Of a stretch of 35,351 nt of DNA, positions 8,784-17,262 are shown piece after piece (position 1 is the first letter of the stretch; each line of letters starts with the position of its first letter). The stretch spans positions 182,501-217,851 of the forward strand of contig NZ_PXYJ01000004.1 in NCBI RefSeq assembly GCF_003012815.1, given 5' to 3'. Made by a program: the position numbers and the translations under genes. Source of the DNA: Allosphingosinicella vermicomposti (lineage in GTDB: Bacteria > Pseudomonadota > Alphaproteobacteria > Sphingomonadales > Sphingomonadaceae). The notes beneath the pieces are model-generated. The model was not told the DNA's origin, did no database searches, and saw only the letters and a list, made by a program, of their open reading frames with translations.

Positions 8784-10700
8784 TTGCGCAACATCCTGCT
8801 GATTTCCGCCGCCTTTCTCTCCTCGACCGCCCTCGCGCAAATTCCGGCCGGTGCGCCGCAGCCGCTTCCCTTCCCCGACAGAATCCCCGCCGCGCGCGAC
8901 ATCGCCTATCCGGGCGCGATGCGTCTTGATGTCGACGCGACCGACACGCAGCGCGGCATCTATCGGGTGAAGCAGACGGTGCCGGTCGCCGGCGCAGGCC
9001 CCCTCACCCTCCTCTTCCCCGAATGGCTGCCCGGCAACCACGCTCCGCGCGGACCGATCAACACGGTTGCGGGCATCAAGATCAGCGCCAACGGCCAGCC
9101 GATTGCCTGGCGTCGCGACCCCGCCGACGTCTATGCGCTGCACGTTGACGTGCCGCAGGGCGCGACCGCGATCGACATGGAATTCCAGCACCTCTCCCCG
9201 ACCCGCACGGGTGAAGGCCGCGTCACGATGACACCCGAAATGCTGAACCTGCAGTGGGAGAAAATGAGCTTCTATCCAGCAGGTTATTATGTCCGGAACA
9301 TCCCGGTCCAGGCTAACGTCACGCTTCCGGAGGGCTGGCAGGCCGCAACCTCTCTCGACGTCGAAAACGGCAACAAAAGCGGCGGCAAGCTGGCTTACAA
9401 GACGGTCTCTTATGAAACGCTGGTCGACTCCCCGATCTTCGCTGGCCGTCACTATCGCCGCGAGCAGCTTTCTAAAGACGTGGCCCTCAACATCTTCGCC
9501 GATCAGGCCAAGAATCTCGAAGCGACGCCCGAGCAGATCGCGGCGCACAAGCGCCTCGTCGAGCAAGCTCTGAAAGTCTTCACGACCAAACATTATGACG
9601 AATATGAATTCCTGCTCGCTTTGACCGAGGAATTGGGCGGCATCGGCCTCGAGCATCTTCGCTCCTCGGAAAACAGCCATCCGCGCACCTATTTCTCCGA
9701 TTGGGACAGCGGATCTGCGGGCCGCGACCTGCTCGCCCACGAAATGACGCATAGCTGGGACGGCAAATATCGCCGCCCGGCCGACCTTTTCACGCCCGAT
9801 TACCGCATGCCGATGCGCAACAGCCTGCTCTGGGTCTATGAAGGCCAGACGCAATATTGGGGCAATGTGCTGTCCGCCCGCTCGGGCATGATGCCGGCGG
9901 AGGACGTGCTCGGCGAGTTCGCGCGCGCCGCAGCTTATTACGATACGCAGCCGGGCCGCAGTTGGCGGCCGCTCGTCGACACGACCAACGATCCCATCAT
10001 CAATTCCCGCCGCCCGCAGGCCAATACCAGCTGGCAGCGTTCGGAAGATTATTACATCGAAGGCATGCTGATCTGGCTCGACGTGGACAGCATCATCCGC
10101 GAACGGACCAACGGCAAGAAGTCGCTCGATGATTTCGCCGCCGCTTTTTACGGGGTCAATCCGGGCCAGGAAGGCCAGATGACCTACACGTTCGAAGATG
10201 TCGTCCGGACCTTGAACGGCGTGACGCCCTATGACTGGAAAGCCTATCTCAATCAGCGCGTCAATCAGACGGGCAAGGCGCCGCTCGACTGGATCGAGCG
10301 CGGCGGCTACCGCCTCGTCTACAAGGACGAGCCGACCGCCTACTTCAAGTCGCGGGAGAAGGACCGCGACATGCTCGACCTCACCTACACGATCGGGCTG
10401 ACCGTCGGCAAAGGCGGCACGGTATCGGGTGTCGCCTGGGATTCGCCGTTGTTCAACCAGGGCGTCACCGCAGGCACCGATCTTCTGGCGGTGAACGGCC
10501 GCACCTATTCGAACGATGCGCTGAAGGACGCGATCAAGGCGGCCAAGGGCACATCGGAGCCGATCACCCTTCTTACCAAGAAGGGCGATATCTACCGCAC
10601 CGTGACCCTCGATTATCACGACGGGCTCCGCTACCCGGTTCTCGAGAAGGTCGGGAAAGGCCGTGCGTCCCTCGACACCCTGCTGAAACCGCTGAAGTAA
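8784..10700 (+). CDS. Exported M61 family metallopeptidase with PDZ domain
   Basis: Zinc peptidase of the glycyl-aminopeptidase (M61) family, probably periplasmic. From the TTG at 8784 it is 638 residues with a signal peptide (RNILLISAAFLSSTALAQ). Zinc ligands are visible: HEMTH at 319-323 within LLAHEMTHSWDGKYRRP and the third ligand Glu353 in WVYEGQTQYWG. The N-terminal half is the beta-rich M61 N domain; the C-terminal ~90 residues form a PDZ domain (GLTVGKGGTV, then GVTAGTDLLAVNGR). The TTG start was chosen for the signal peptide and GGAG 8 bases upstream; the frame is open further upstream but through the repeat. Substrate unknown. A following CCCCGGC hairpin may end transcription. Confidence 0.88.
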   Translation: MRNILLISAAFLSSTALAQIPAGAPQPLPFPDRIPAARDIAYPGAMRLDVDATDTQRGIYRVKQTVPVAGAGPLTLLFPEWLPGNHAPRGPINTVAGIKISANGQPIAWRRDPADVYALHVDVPQGATAIDMEFQHLSPTRTGEGRVTMTPEMLNLQWEKMSFYPAGYYVRNIPVQANVTLPEGWQAATSLDVENGNKSGGKLAYKTVSYETLVDSPIFAGRHYRREQLSKDVALNIFADQAKNLEATPEQIAAHKRLVEQALKVFTTKHYDEYEFLLALTEELGGIGLEHLRSSENSHPRTYFSDWDSGSAGRDLLAHEMTHSWDGKYRRPADLFTPDYRMPMRNSLLWVYEGQTQYWGNVLSARSGMMPAEDVLGEFARAAAYYDTQPGRSWRPLVDTTNDPIINSRRPQANTSWQRSEDYYIEGMLIWLDVDSIIRERTNGKKSLDDFAAAFYGVNPGQEGQMTYTFEDVVRTLNGVTPYDWKAYLNQRVNQTGKAPLDWIERGGYRLVYKDEPTAYFKSREKDRDMLDLTYTIGLTVGKGGTVSGVAWDSPLFNQGVTAGTDLLAVNGRTYSNDALKDAIKAAKGTSEPITLLTKKGDIYRTVTLDYHDGLRYPVLEKVGKGRASLDTLLKPLK

Positions 10701-10720
10701 CCCAGATCCTGGATGCGTCA

Positions 10721-10738
10721 CCCCGGCGAAAGCCGGGG
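10721..10738. terminator. CCCCGGC-GAAA-GCCGGGG hairpin after the M61 gene
   Basis: A perfect 7-bp stem with a GAAA tetraloop, 20 bases past the peptidase stop. It lacks a T-run; the sequence resembles a dispersed repeat common in sphingomonads and may serve as terminator or transcript stabiliser. Confidence 0.5.
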
Positions 10739-10793
10739 TCTCGTGCCGGAAGAGGCGCAAGACGTGGAGGTGAAATGAAGAAGGCGTTGTTCC

Positions 10794-12284
10794 TTGGCGC
10801 GGGCCCTCATCGCCGCCCCCGTCATCGCCCAGCAGCCGGGGGCGGAAAGCCAGACGCTCGCGGCGATCAAGCGGATCGAGACGCTGAACCCGCGTCTCAA
10901 CGCGGTGATCGCTCTCGACCCCACCGCGCTCGATCAGGCCCGCGCGCTCGACCGGCAGCGCAAGGCGCGTGGCCCGCTCTTCGGCATGCCGATCCTAGTC
11001 AAGGACAATATCGAGATGAAGGGGCCGCTTCCGACCACCGCCGGAAGCCTCGCGCTCAAGGGCAATGTGACGAACCGCGACGCGCCGCTCGTTGCCAATC
11101 TCCGCGCGGCGGGTGCGGTAATCGTCGGCAAGGCGAACCTGTCGGAATGGGCGAACATCCGCGCGTCCAATTCCATCTCGGGCTGGAGCGCGGTAGGCGG
11201 CCAGGTGCGCAATCCCCATGCCCTCAACCGCAATGCCTGCGGATCGTCGAGCGGCAGCGGTGCCGCCGTCGCCGCAGGCATGGTCCCCGCCGCGATCGGC
11301 ACCGAAACCGACGGCTCGATCACCTGTCCCGCCGCCATCAACGGCATTGTCGGCTTCAAACCCACTGTCGGCCTCGTCAGCCGCACCCATGTCGTGCCGA
11401 TCAGCCATAGTCAGGACACGGCGGGCCCGATGACCCGCACGGTGAGGGACGCCGCGCTGGTCCTCGCCGCTTTACAAGGCAGCGACCCCGCCGATCCCGC
11501 CACTGCCGAGGCAGATCGCCGCCGCACCGATTATGCCGCCACGCTTTCCGACACCGCGCTCAAGGGCAAAAGGATCGGCGTCATGCGCTTCGCCGACGGC
11601 TTCGGCACCGATGCTGCCTTCACCGAGGCGCTGGAGACGCTGAAGCGCGAAGGCGCGATCTTGGTCGATATCGATGCATTGGAAGGGCGCGACCAGATTG
11701 GCGGGCACGAGATCAAGGTGCTGCTCACCGAACTCAAGGCCGACATGAACGCCTATCTCGCGGCCACGCCCGCCAGCGTGAAGACGAGGACGCTCGCCGA
11801 CCTCATCGCCTTCAACAAGGTCCAACCTCGCGAACTCGCCCTCTTCGGCCAGGATCTCTTCGAACAGGCCGAGGCCACAAAGGGCCTCGACGATCCGGAT
11901 TATAAGACAGCCCGCGCAACCTCGCTCCGCCTCGCGGGCGCGGATGGCATCGACAAGCTTTTGCGCGAGCACAATGTCGTCGCGCTCGTCGGCCCCACCA
12001 TGCCGCCCGCCTGGCTGATCGACAGCGTCAATGGCGACCAGATTTCCGGCGGCGGCGCGGGCAACCTCGCGGCCGTGGCGGGCTATCCCCACCTCACTGT
12101 CCCAATGGGAAATGTGAAGGGCCTGCCCGTCGGCCTCAGCTTCATCGGCCCCAAATGGTCCGACGCGCTGATCCTGTCGCTCGGCTACGATTACGAACAG
12201 GCCTCACAAAAGCGCGTCGAGCCGCAATTCCTGGATTCGATCGAAGCCGGCGCCCCCATCGCGCCGCTTCTCAGTCCGCCTTAA
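10794..12284 (+). CDS. Amidase signature family hydrolase, signal peptide out of frame
   Basis: Ser-Ser-Lys amidase. From the in-frame TTG at 10794 (496 codons) the triad is visible: Lys70 in ILVKDN, the cis-Ser within NACGSSSGSG (151-153), and nucleophile Ser175 in ETDGSITCPA, followed by the usual GFKPTVGLV. The true start is probably the ATG at 10775, which has a strong GGAGG six bases before it, but that frame differs by one base. Removing one G of the GGG at 10801-10803 joins MKKALFLGA to ALIAAPVIAQQ, a perfect signal peptide. So the protein was or is exported, and the extra G is a frameshift mutation or a base-call error. The catalytic domain is intact. Substrate unknown. The end overlaps the convergent hydrolase by 14 bases. 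Confidence 0.85.
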   Translation: MARALIAAPVIAQQPGAESQTLAAIKRIETLNPRLNAVIALDPTALDQARALDRQRKARGPLFGMPILVKDNIEMKGPLPTTAGSLALKGNVTNRDAPLVANLRAAGAVIVGKANLSEWANIRASNSISGWSAVGGQVRNPHALNRNACGSSSGSGAAVAAGMVPAAIGTETDGSITCPAAINGIVGFKPTVGLVSRTHVVPISHSQDTAGPMTRTVRDAALVLAALQGSDPADPATAEADRRRTDYAATLSDTALKGKRIGVMRFADGFGTDAAFTEALETLKREGAILVDIDALEGRDQIGGHEIKVLLTELKADMNAYLAATPASVKTRTLADLIAFNKVQPRELALFGQDLFEQAEATKGLDDPDYKTARATSLRLAGADGIDKLLREHNVVALVGPTMPPAWLIDSVNGDQISGGGAGNLAAVAGYPHLTVPMGNVKGLPVGLSFIGPKWSDALILSLGYDYEQASQKRVEPQFLDSIEAGAPIAPLLSPP

Positions 12285-12975
12285 CGGCCAACTCCTCAAG
12301 CACCGCGTCGATGACGCAGGGCGCGGTCATGAAGCCGATATGGGTGCAGTCGAGTTCGACCGCTTTGTCGACTTCGCCCGGCAAGCCCCGCGCGGAGGCC
12401 GGCGCAACGATCCCGTCCTTGCGCGACCATAAAGCGATGGTCGGCACCGGCGGCTTCTCGTGCACCGTGACATCCACCGGCGGCGCATCCACCTTGTGCC
12501 GGTTCACCATTTCATAAAGCCGCCAGGCATTGTTGGCGCGCAGGTCGCCGGAAAAAGGACTGCCCAATGTGATGACGCGCGCCACCTTGTCGGGCTGGCG
12601 CTTGGCAAGTTCGCGGGCATAGAGGCCGCCGAGGCTCCAACCGATCAGCGTCACCGGTCCCTGGTGCCCGACCTTGGCGAGACGCGCCTCCAGCCGGTCG
12701 AACAGATCCGCCTTCACGCCGAAATTGATGCCCCGGCCCCAGCCATGAACCCGATAGCCCGCACCTTGCAGGCGCTGCCGCAGGATCATTGTAGAGCGAT
12801 CCGACGCCAAGAAGCCGGGTATCACCATCACCGCCTCGCCGCTCCCCACCCTGCGGCCCGTGCGCACCGGAAGCAGGCCTTGAACCCGAAGGGCGAGCAA
12901 AGATCCCGCTTCCCGCAGCATATAGGGGAGGCGCGGCGGAGCGGCATCGGTCATGGCTGCTACAGTTGATGTCAT
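12271..12975 (-). CDS. Alpha/beta hydrolase (lipase/esterase-like)
   Basis: A 234-residue alpha/beta-hydrolase fold protein. The nucleophile elbow is GWSLGG with Ser113; Asp187 (WSRKDGIV) and His212 (CTHIGF) are in the right order to complete the triad; VMVIPGFLASD (about 49-59) supplies the oxyanion-hole strand. The start at 12975 has GAGGG 6-7 bases upstream. There is no signal peptide, so it is probably cytoplasmic. Substrate cannot be read from the sequence; an esterase or a lipase-like role is possible. It converges on the amidase with a 14-base overlap, and a dispersed repeat separates it from serS upstream. Confidence 0.85.
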   Translation of the reverse strand: MTSTVAAMTDAAPPRLPYMLREAGSLLALRVQGLLPVRTGRRVGSGEAVMVIPGFLASDRSTMILRQRLQGAGYRVHGWGRGINFGVKADLFDRLEARLAKVGHQGPVTLIGWSLGGLYARELAKRQPDKVARVITLGSPFSGDLRANNAWRLYEMVNRHKVDAPPVDVTVHEKPPVPTIALWSRKDGIVAPASARGLPGEVDKAVELDCTHIGFMTAPCVIDAVLEELAVKAD

Positions 12976-13042
12976 CCGTTTCCCTCAGTCCGGGCCAGTA
13001 TGAACGCAAGCACCAGGCCGCCGCTCCCGGTGGGAACCGAAC

Positions 13043-13124
13043 GCCCTTCAACAAGCTCAGGGCCTAGCGGCTGTCGTTGTTCAGCAGCCAATCAACACCG
13101 CTAGTCCTGAGCCTGTCGAAGGAC
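13043..13124. repeat. Dispersed palindromic repeat pair between hydrolase and serS
   Basis: CCCTTCAACAAGCTCAGGGC with CTAGCGG faces CCGCTAGTCCTGAGC with CTGTCGAAGGACG, an inverted pair of the same repeat family seen after ppa and after the DUF1134 gene. Confidence 0.8.
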
Positions 13125-13160
13125 GTTCCAGCCAGCACACGACCTGGAAACGGAAATCTC

Positions 13161-14420
13161 TTACAAATATTCTCCGCCCATCAGCGGCTGCAGGGCCTTA
13201 GGAAGCTTCACCCGGCCATCCGCGGTCTGATGATTTTCCAGTAGCGGCACCAGGATGCGCGGCGACGCCAGAGCAGTATTGTTCAGCGTGTGCACGAAGC
13301 GCACCTTCCGCTCGCCATCGCGCCAGCGCAAATTCGCGCGCCGCGCCTGCCAGTCGTGCAGGGTCGAGCAACTATGCGTCTCGCGATATTTATTAAGGGA
13401 CGGCACCCAGCTCTCGATATCGTTCATGCGATATTTGCCGAGGCCCATGTCGCCCGTCGACGCCTCGATCACCTGATAGGGGATTTCGAGATCGCGAAGG
13501 AGCATTTCGGCATTGGCGAGCAGCTTTGCATGCCACCCTGCCGACACCTCCGCATCATCCTCGCAAATCACATATTGTTCGAGCTTGTAGAATTGGTGGA
13601 CGCGCAGGAGCCCGCGCACGTCGCGCCCCGCGCTCCCCGCCTCGCGGCGGAAGCAAGGCGAATAGCCCGCATAAAGGATCGGCAGCTGCGCGTTTTCAAG
13701 GATCTCGCCCGAATGGAGGCTGGTGAGTGCAATCTCCCCCGTGCCCGCAAGGTACAATTCGTCTTTCGGGACCTCGTAAGCCTCTTCTTCATGCCCGGGA
13801 AAATGCCCGGTCGCGACGAAGGCGGATGGCCGCGCGAGCGCCGGCACCGTCATCATTGTGAAGCCTTCCGCCGAAAGCTTCTGCTGCGCCCAGAACATCA
13901 CCGCCTGTTCGAGCAAAGCCAGTCGCCCTTTCAGGCAATATTGGCGTGACCCCGAAACCTGCGTGATGCGGCCAAGGTCGGCCCAATCGTTCATTTCGAT
14001 AAGTGCGACATGATCGCGCGGCTCGAAATCGAATTGCGGCACCTGACCTTCCTGGCGCACAACCACGTTCGAATTTTCGTCCGGTCCGACGGGTGCGCCT
14101 TCCCAAGGAATGCCCGGCAAACGCAGGAGCAGGCCGTTCAGCGCCTCGCTCTTCTCATTGAGGCCGCCTTCGATCTCTGCGATCTCCGCCCCGATCGCCT
14201 TCGCCTTGGCGCCAAGCGCCGGGCGTTCGGACGGGTCGGCAGATTTGAAGCTGTCGCTGATCGCATTGCGCTCACCGCGCAGGCGATCGACCTTCGTCTT
14301 CGCCTCCCGCACTTCGCCGTCGAGCGCGATCAGCGCATCGAGGTCGACGGTCACATTCTTGTCGGCAATCGCCTTTTCGACGACGGCGCGATTCTCTCGG
14401 ATGAAATTGAGGCTCAGCAT
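13161..14420 (-). CDS. serS: Seryl-tRNA synthetase
   Basis: Charges tRNA-Ser (and tRNA-Sec where present) with serine. 419 residues from the ATG at 14420, which gives the standard opening MLSLNFIRENRAVVEKAI; the open frame extends upstream but has no SerRS-like residues. The N-terminal long-arm coiled coil that grips the tRNA variable arm spans about 25-105. Motif 2 is seen in CFRREAGSAGRDVRGLLRVH and motif 3 in LNNTALASPRILVPLLENHQ. The integrated element begins about 40 bases upstream of the start, so the native promoter region, and probably an adjacent tRNA-Ser gene, were moved away; expression may now depend on sequence within the element or the 14421-14632 spacer. Confidence 0.97.
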   Translation of the reverse strand: MLSLNFIRENRAVVEKAIADKNVTVDLDALIALDGEVREAKTKVDRLRGERNAISDSFKSADPSERPALGAKAKAIGAEIAEIEGGLNEKSEALNGLLLRLPGIPWEGAPVGPDENSNVVVRQEGQVPQFDFEPRDHVALIEMNDWADLGRITQVSGSRQYCLKGRLALLEQAVMFWAQQKLSAEGFTMMTVPALARPSAFVATGHFPGHEEEAYEVPKDELYLAGTGEIALTSLHSGEILENAQLPILYAGYSPCFRREAGSAGRDVRGLLRVHQFYKLEQYVICEDDAEVSAGWHAKLLANAEMLLRDLEIPYQVIEASTGDMGLGKYRMNDIESWVPSLNKYRETHSCSTLHDWQARRANLRWRDGERKVRFVHTLNNTALASPRILVPLLENHQTADGRVKLPKALQPLMGGEYL

Positions 14421-14458
14421 GGAAAGCCGCTTAATGCAGCAAGGGCGCAGAGCACAAG

Positions 14459-14473
14459 GTGGCGGAGACGGAG
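14459..14473. other. attL: duplicated 3' end of tRNA-Ser
   Basis: GTGGCGGAGACGGAG is identical to 26363-26377. Left of it lies the original downstream flank of the tRNA gene, with serS; right of it element sequence begins. No other part of a tRNA is present here. Confidence 0.8.
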
Positions 14474-14592
14474 TCCGCCTGCATCGAACTTCAGGGCACT
14501 TCATGCCCTCTCATTACGCTTAATAAATGCCTTAAATCCTAGACTTCTTTCTCTCATGACGACTCTTGACATTTCTCCAAATCGCACGTTTG

Positions 14593-14613
14593 TTGATGGG
14601 TGAAATGATGGGC
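14593..14613 (+). repeat. TTGATGGG tandem pair, left end of element
   Basis: TTGATGGGTGAAATGATGGGC has two TGATGGG motifs with 12-bp start-to-start spacing. The same arrangement recurs at 16341-16361 and 26299-26319. Placement beside attL and near attR suggests arm-type binding sites of the integrase. Confidence 0.5.
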
Positions 14614-14632
14614 AACGGGGTTGAGTGGACAC

Positions 14633-15874
14633 ATGCCGAAGCGGGCAAAGGAATTAAGTGCACTAGCGGTCAAGAATTTGACCACGCCCGGTTTGCACTT
14701 CGTCGGTGGCGGACGGGTGCCAGGGTTGGCACTTCAAGTGCTACCAACTGGCGGGCGGTCATGGGTGTTGCGCATTATGATCGGCGGCAAGCGTCGGGAC
14801 ATGGGGCTTGGGGGCTACCCGGAAGTGACATTGGCGGAGGCGCGGGACGCGGCTGAAGCCGCCCGCAAACAAGTGCGCGCCAATGTTGACCCGATCAAAA
14901 TTCGCGCTGCGGAGAAAGCGGCCATTCGCGCCCATGCAGGAAAGACGATGGCGTTTCAGGATGCGGCCTTGGCCTTCATTCAGGCTAATGAAGGTAGCTG
15001 GCGCAATGACAAGCATCGCCAGCAGTGGCGCAACAGCTTGGAAACTTACGCATACCCCATCATTGGCAAAATGAGCCTTGGCGACATTGAATTGCCCCAT
15101 ATCCTGAAAATTCTTGAGCCGATTTGGGAAAGCAAAACTGAAACAGCTACCCGGCTTCGCGGGCGCATTGAACAGGTCTTGGATTGGGGGACCGTTCGTG
15201 GCTTTCGGGACGGTTTAAACCCGGCCCGATGGCGCGGCCATCTCGACAAGCTGTTAGCTAAACCGAAGAAACTGGCGAAGGTAAAGCATCACGCGGCCCT
15301 GCCATGGGCAGATATTGGCGCGTTCATGCCAAAATTGCGCAAAGCTGAAGGTATGGGCGCGAGGGCGTTGGAATTCGCCATTTTGACCGCTTGCAGGTCG
15401 GGGGAGGTTCGCGGGGCGACATGGGCGGAGATAGACCTAGACGCCGCCATTTGGACCATTCCAGCCGAGCGCATGAAAGCCGGAAAGCCCCATAGCGTTC
15501 CCTTGTCCGATGCAGTCGTTGCGATGCTTAAGGCTCTGCCCCGCATGGCAGGCACGAACTATGTTTTTCCCGCGCCTAGGGGTGGCCAGCTATCGGACAT
15601 GACGCTTACGGCGGTGTTGCGTCGCATGGATTTGAACGTTGTGCCGCACGGTTTTCGTTCGACCTTCCGCGAATGGGCTGGCGAGTCTAGCGGCCATCCG
15701 CGAGAGGTAATCGAACACGCCTTGGCGCACCAATTGGCGGACAAGGCCGAAGCCGCATATCAGCGCGGTTCGCTGTTCCCCAAGCGAGTCAAGTTGATGC
15801 AGGATTGGGCCAGCTTTTGCGCCAAACCCCATTCAGGAAATGTCGTGTCTCTCAATTCGGCATTGGCATCGTGA
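14633..15874 (+). CDS. int: Tyrosine recombinase / P4-type integrase
   Basis: Site-specific recombinase that integrates and excises the element. 413 residues from the ATG at 14633. The N-terminal arm-binding domain of the P4-integrase type (DUF4102-like) covers about 5-95, with GLALQVLPTGGRSWVLR and the GYPEVTLAEARD signature. A core-binding SAM-like domain follows (about 105-200). The catalytic set is visible: Arg255 (TACRSGEVRG), Lys282, His339 and Arg342 (PHGFRSTFREW), His366 (HALAHQ) and Tyr376 (EAAYQRG). The gene reads away from attL, with three candidate arm-type repeats near the element ends and just past this module. Its stop overlaps the next start (GTGA). Confidence 0.95.
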   Translation: MPKRAKELSALAVKNLTTPGLHFVGGGRVPGLALQVLPTGGRSWVLRIMIGGKRRDMGLGGYPEVTLAEARDAAEAARKQVRANVDPIKIRAAEKAAIRAHAGKTMAFQDAALAFIQANEGSWRNDKHRQQWRNSLETYAYPIIGKMSLGDIELPHILKILEPIWESKTETATRLRGRIEQVLDWGTVRGFRDGLNPARWRGHLDKLLAKPKKLAKVKHHAALPWADIGAFMPKLRKAEGMGARALEFAILTACRSGEVRGATWAEIDLDAAIWTIPAERMKAGKPHSVPLSDAVVAMLKALPRMAGTNYVFPAPRGGQLSDMTLTAVLRRMDLNVVPHGFRSTFREWAGESSGHPREVIEHALAHQLADKAEAAYQRGSLFPKRVKLMQDWASFCAKPHSGNVVSLNSALAS

Positions 15875-16344
15875 CGGACATTGGCGAATTGCATGTGGAG
15901 TGGCTTGTCCCTTACGTCAGGAAGACCCGTGATTTTGAACCGTTGGCCGCCTTCATCAAGGGTGGCGGCGCGGTAACGGACGAATTGCGCTCACTAGTAG
16001 CGGATATTCTGACAGGGTTGGTCAAGCCTTCCCGTAAGGGGAAGGCCCGGACCAGCGCAAAGTGGCCGGGCATGTTGAAGCGTGAAGTTGCCTTTTGGTC
16101 TGATGAATTTCGTTTTCACGCCGGTATTCCAAAGGACAGCCAGCGCGGGCTACCGCCAGCCTATGACGACTGGCAAATCTTGGAACGCATCTTAGCGGCG
16201 TCTGGCTATAGAGGTGCGCCCGATACGAAAGGCCAATGCACGGTCGCGGCGAAGAAAGTCGTATGTTGGCATCATCGGTTAACGCCAAGCCAGCTTGACG
16301 AACTGTTGCATCCAAGAGCGACACGCCCGCGAAAGGCGTTTTGA
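15871..16344 (+). CDS. Unknown protein coupled to the integrase
   Basis: A 157-residue protein starting at GTG 15871, overlapping the integrase TGA by three bases, so it is almost certainly co-translated. I do not recognise a family. It has no signal peptide or membrane segment; the middle is basic (KPSRKGKARTSAKWPGMLKRE) and aromatic-rich (VAFWSDEFRF), and the C-terminus has KKVVCWHHRLTPSQLDELL. Its tight coupling to int and basic character would suit an accessory DNA-binding or directionality role, but that is only inference. Its stop lies inside a TGATGGG repeat pair (16341-16361). Confidence 0.75.
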   Translation: MTDIGELHVEWLVPYVRKTRDFEPLAAFIKGGGAVTDELRSLVADILTGLVKPSRKGKARTSAKWPGMLKREVAFWSDEFRFHAGIPKDSQRGLPPAYDDWQILERILAASGYRGAPDTKGQCTVAAKKVVCWHHRLTPSQLDELLHPRATRPRKAF

Positions 16345-16361
16345 TGGGCTAGTTGATGGGT
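16341..16361 (+). repeat. TTGATGGG tandem pair, end of integrase module
   Basis: TTGATGGGCTAGTTGATGGGT differs from the right-end copy at 26299-26319 only in the spacer. Two TGATGGG motifs lie 12 bp apart, as in the other two copies. It overlaps the last codon and stop of the preceding gene. Confidence 0.55.
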
Positions 16362-16403
16362 AATCCCCCATATCGCCATCTTATCTCCGGATTTGCGTTG
16401 TTA

Positions 16404-16426
16404 TTGGCGGAATTGAACTCCGCCAA
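16404..16426. terminator. Possible bidirectional hairpin terminator
   Basis: TTGGCGGA and TCCGCCAA form an 8-bp stem with a 7-base loop, between two convergent genes. Flanks are AT-rich (AAAATA on plus, TAACAA on minus) but there is no strong T-run. Confidence 0.4.
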
Positions 16427-16451
16427 AATAGCCAAGATTGTCAGCCGTGCG

Positions 16452-17189
16452 TCATCTAGCCTTTACCCGATTCGCCGTGATGGCCCGGTTGCATCCCGCC
16501 AGCGTGGAAATCATCGCGGGATCGGCAAGCCCTTCGTCAAACGACTTGGAATAGTAGTTTCGAACGCGCGGGTCGTCGGACTGCCCGAATTCCCTAACCA
16601 GTGCGTCGGATCGCTCTGCGCCGATTTTTGACCGGCAAGCGCCCGCCAGCATCATCAAATCTCCGCGCGCTTGGATGCGGGCAGTCTGCCAACTTGCCAA
16701 TCCGCCAGCTTCAAGCATCGTATCCGCCGTGTCGGTCGCCGCCTTTTCCAAATCGTAGCCAGCGGGCAAGGTGATTAGGGGTGCAAAGATGGGGTCGGTT
16801 GTCGCCGCCATGCAGGTGCGGCCATAGGCCAACAAAATGGTGCGCACGCCCCGAAGCTGAGCATCGGTCTGGCCGTTCCCCGACGCGGCTTCCAAGTCGG
16901 TTTTCAGAATTAGCACTTGGCGCGAAACAGACTCGCCTATCAGCCTGTCCAGAATAGCGGGCGCAATTTGCCAAGGTGCAGTTTCAGCTTTGAATGCGGC
17001 TTCAACCTTCGTCGGCAAGGCGGGGTCCAGCTTCATGCCAAGACGTTCGCACATAGGAGCGGTGACGACATATTGCGCAACCCGGTTCAGACGGTCTTGC
17101 TGAACTTGCGTTTGGGCGAATGCCGGAACTGACGAAGCCGAGATGAGCGCCATCACAATGCCCGACACAGGGAGCAAACCAAGTTTCAA
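16452..17189 (-). CDS. Exported protein of unknown function
   Basis: A 245-residue protein from a TTG start at 17189, chosen because GGAGG stands about 9 bases before it and it opens a good signal peptide (MKLGLLPVSG to SVPAFAQ, about 26 residues). The mature part is helical, with four cysteines spread through it (APMCERLG, GRTCMAATT, GACRSK, LAGCNRA) that could make two disulphides in the periplasm. I do not recognise the family. It diverges from the XRE regulator over 73 bases carrying two tandem 16-bp operators, and a perfect TATAAT on its strand (17222-17217) lies inside the first operator. So it is very likely repressed, or otherwise controlled, by that regulator. Its role on a restriction-carrying element is unknown. 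Confidence 0.75.
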   Translation of the reverse strand: MKLGLLPVSGIVMALISASSVPAFAQTQVQQDRLNRVAQYVVTAPMCERLGMKLDPALPTKVEAAFKAETAPWQIAPAILDRLIGESVSRQVLILKTDLEAASGNGQTDAQLRGVRTILLAYGRTCMAATTDPIFAPLITLPAGYDLEKAATDTADTMLEAGGLASWQTARIQARGDLMMLAGACRSKIGAERSDALVREFGQSDDPRVRNYYSKSFDEGLADPAMISTLAGCNRAITANRVKAR

Positions 17190-17212
17190 TTCCGCCTCCA
17201 ACACACACGAAT

Positions 17213-17244
17213 AGGGATTATAGTCCCTAGCGAATATAGTCCCT
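17213..17244. promoter_or_regulatory. Two tandem 16-bp operators in a divergent promoter
   Basis: AGGGATTATAGTCCCT (17213-17228) is directly followed by AGCGAATATAGTCCCT (17229-17244). The first is symmetric at 14 of 16 positions, the second at 12 of 16. They contain TATAAT on the minus strand and TATAGT on the plus strand, so a bound protein would cover both -10 boxes. The TATAGTCC core and tandem layout resemble C-boxes of restriction-modification controller proteins. Confidence 0.65.
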
Positions 17245-17262
17245 GTCAGCAAGCTGCGTCAG

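Noticed and set aside
8658-10760. 700-codon open frame opposite the M61 peptidase
   Set aside because: High-GC shadow frame; the plus strand has zinc-ligand motifs, a signal peptide and a PDZ domain.
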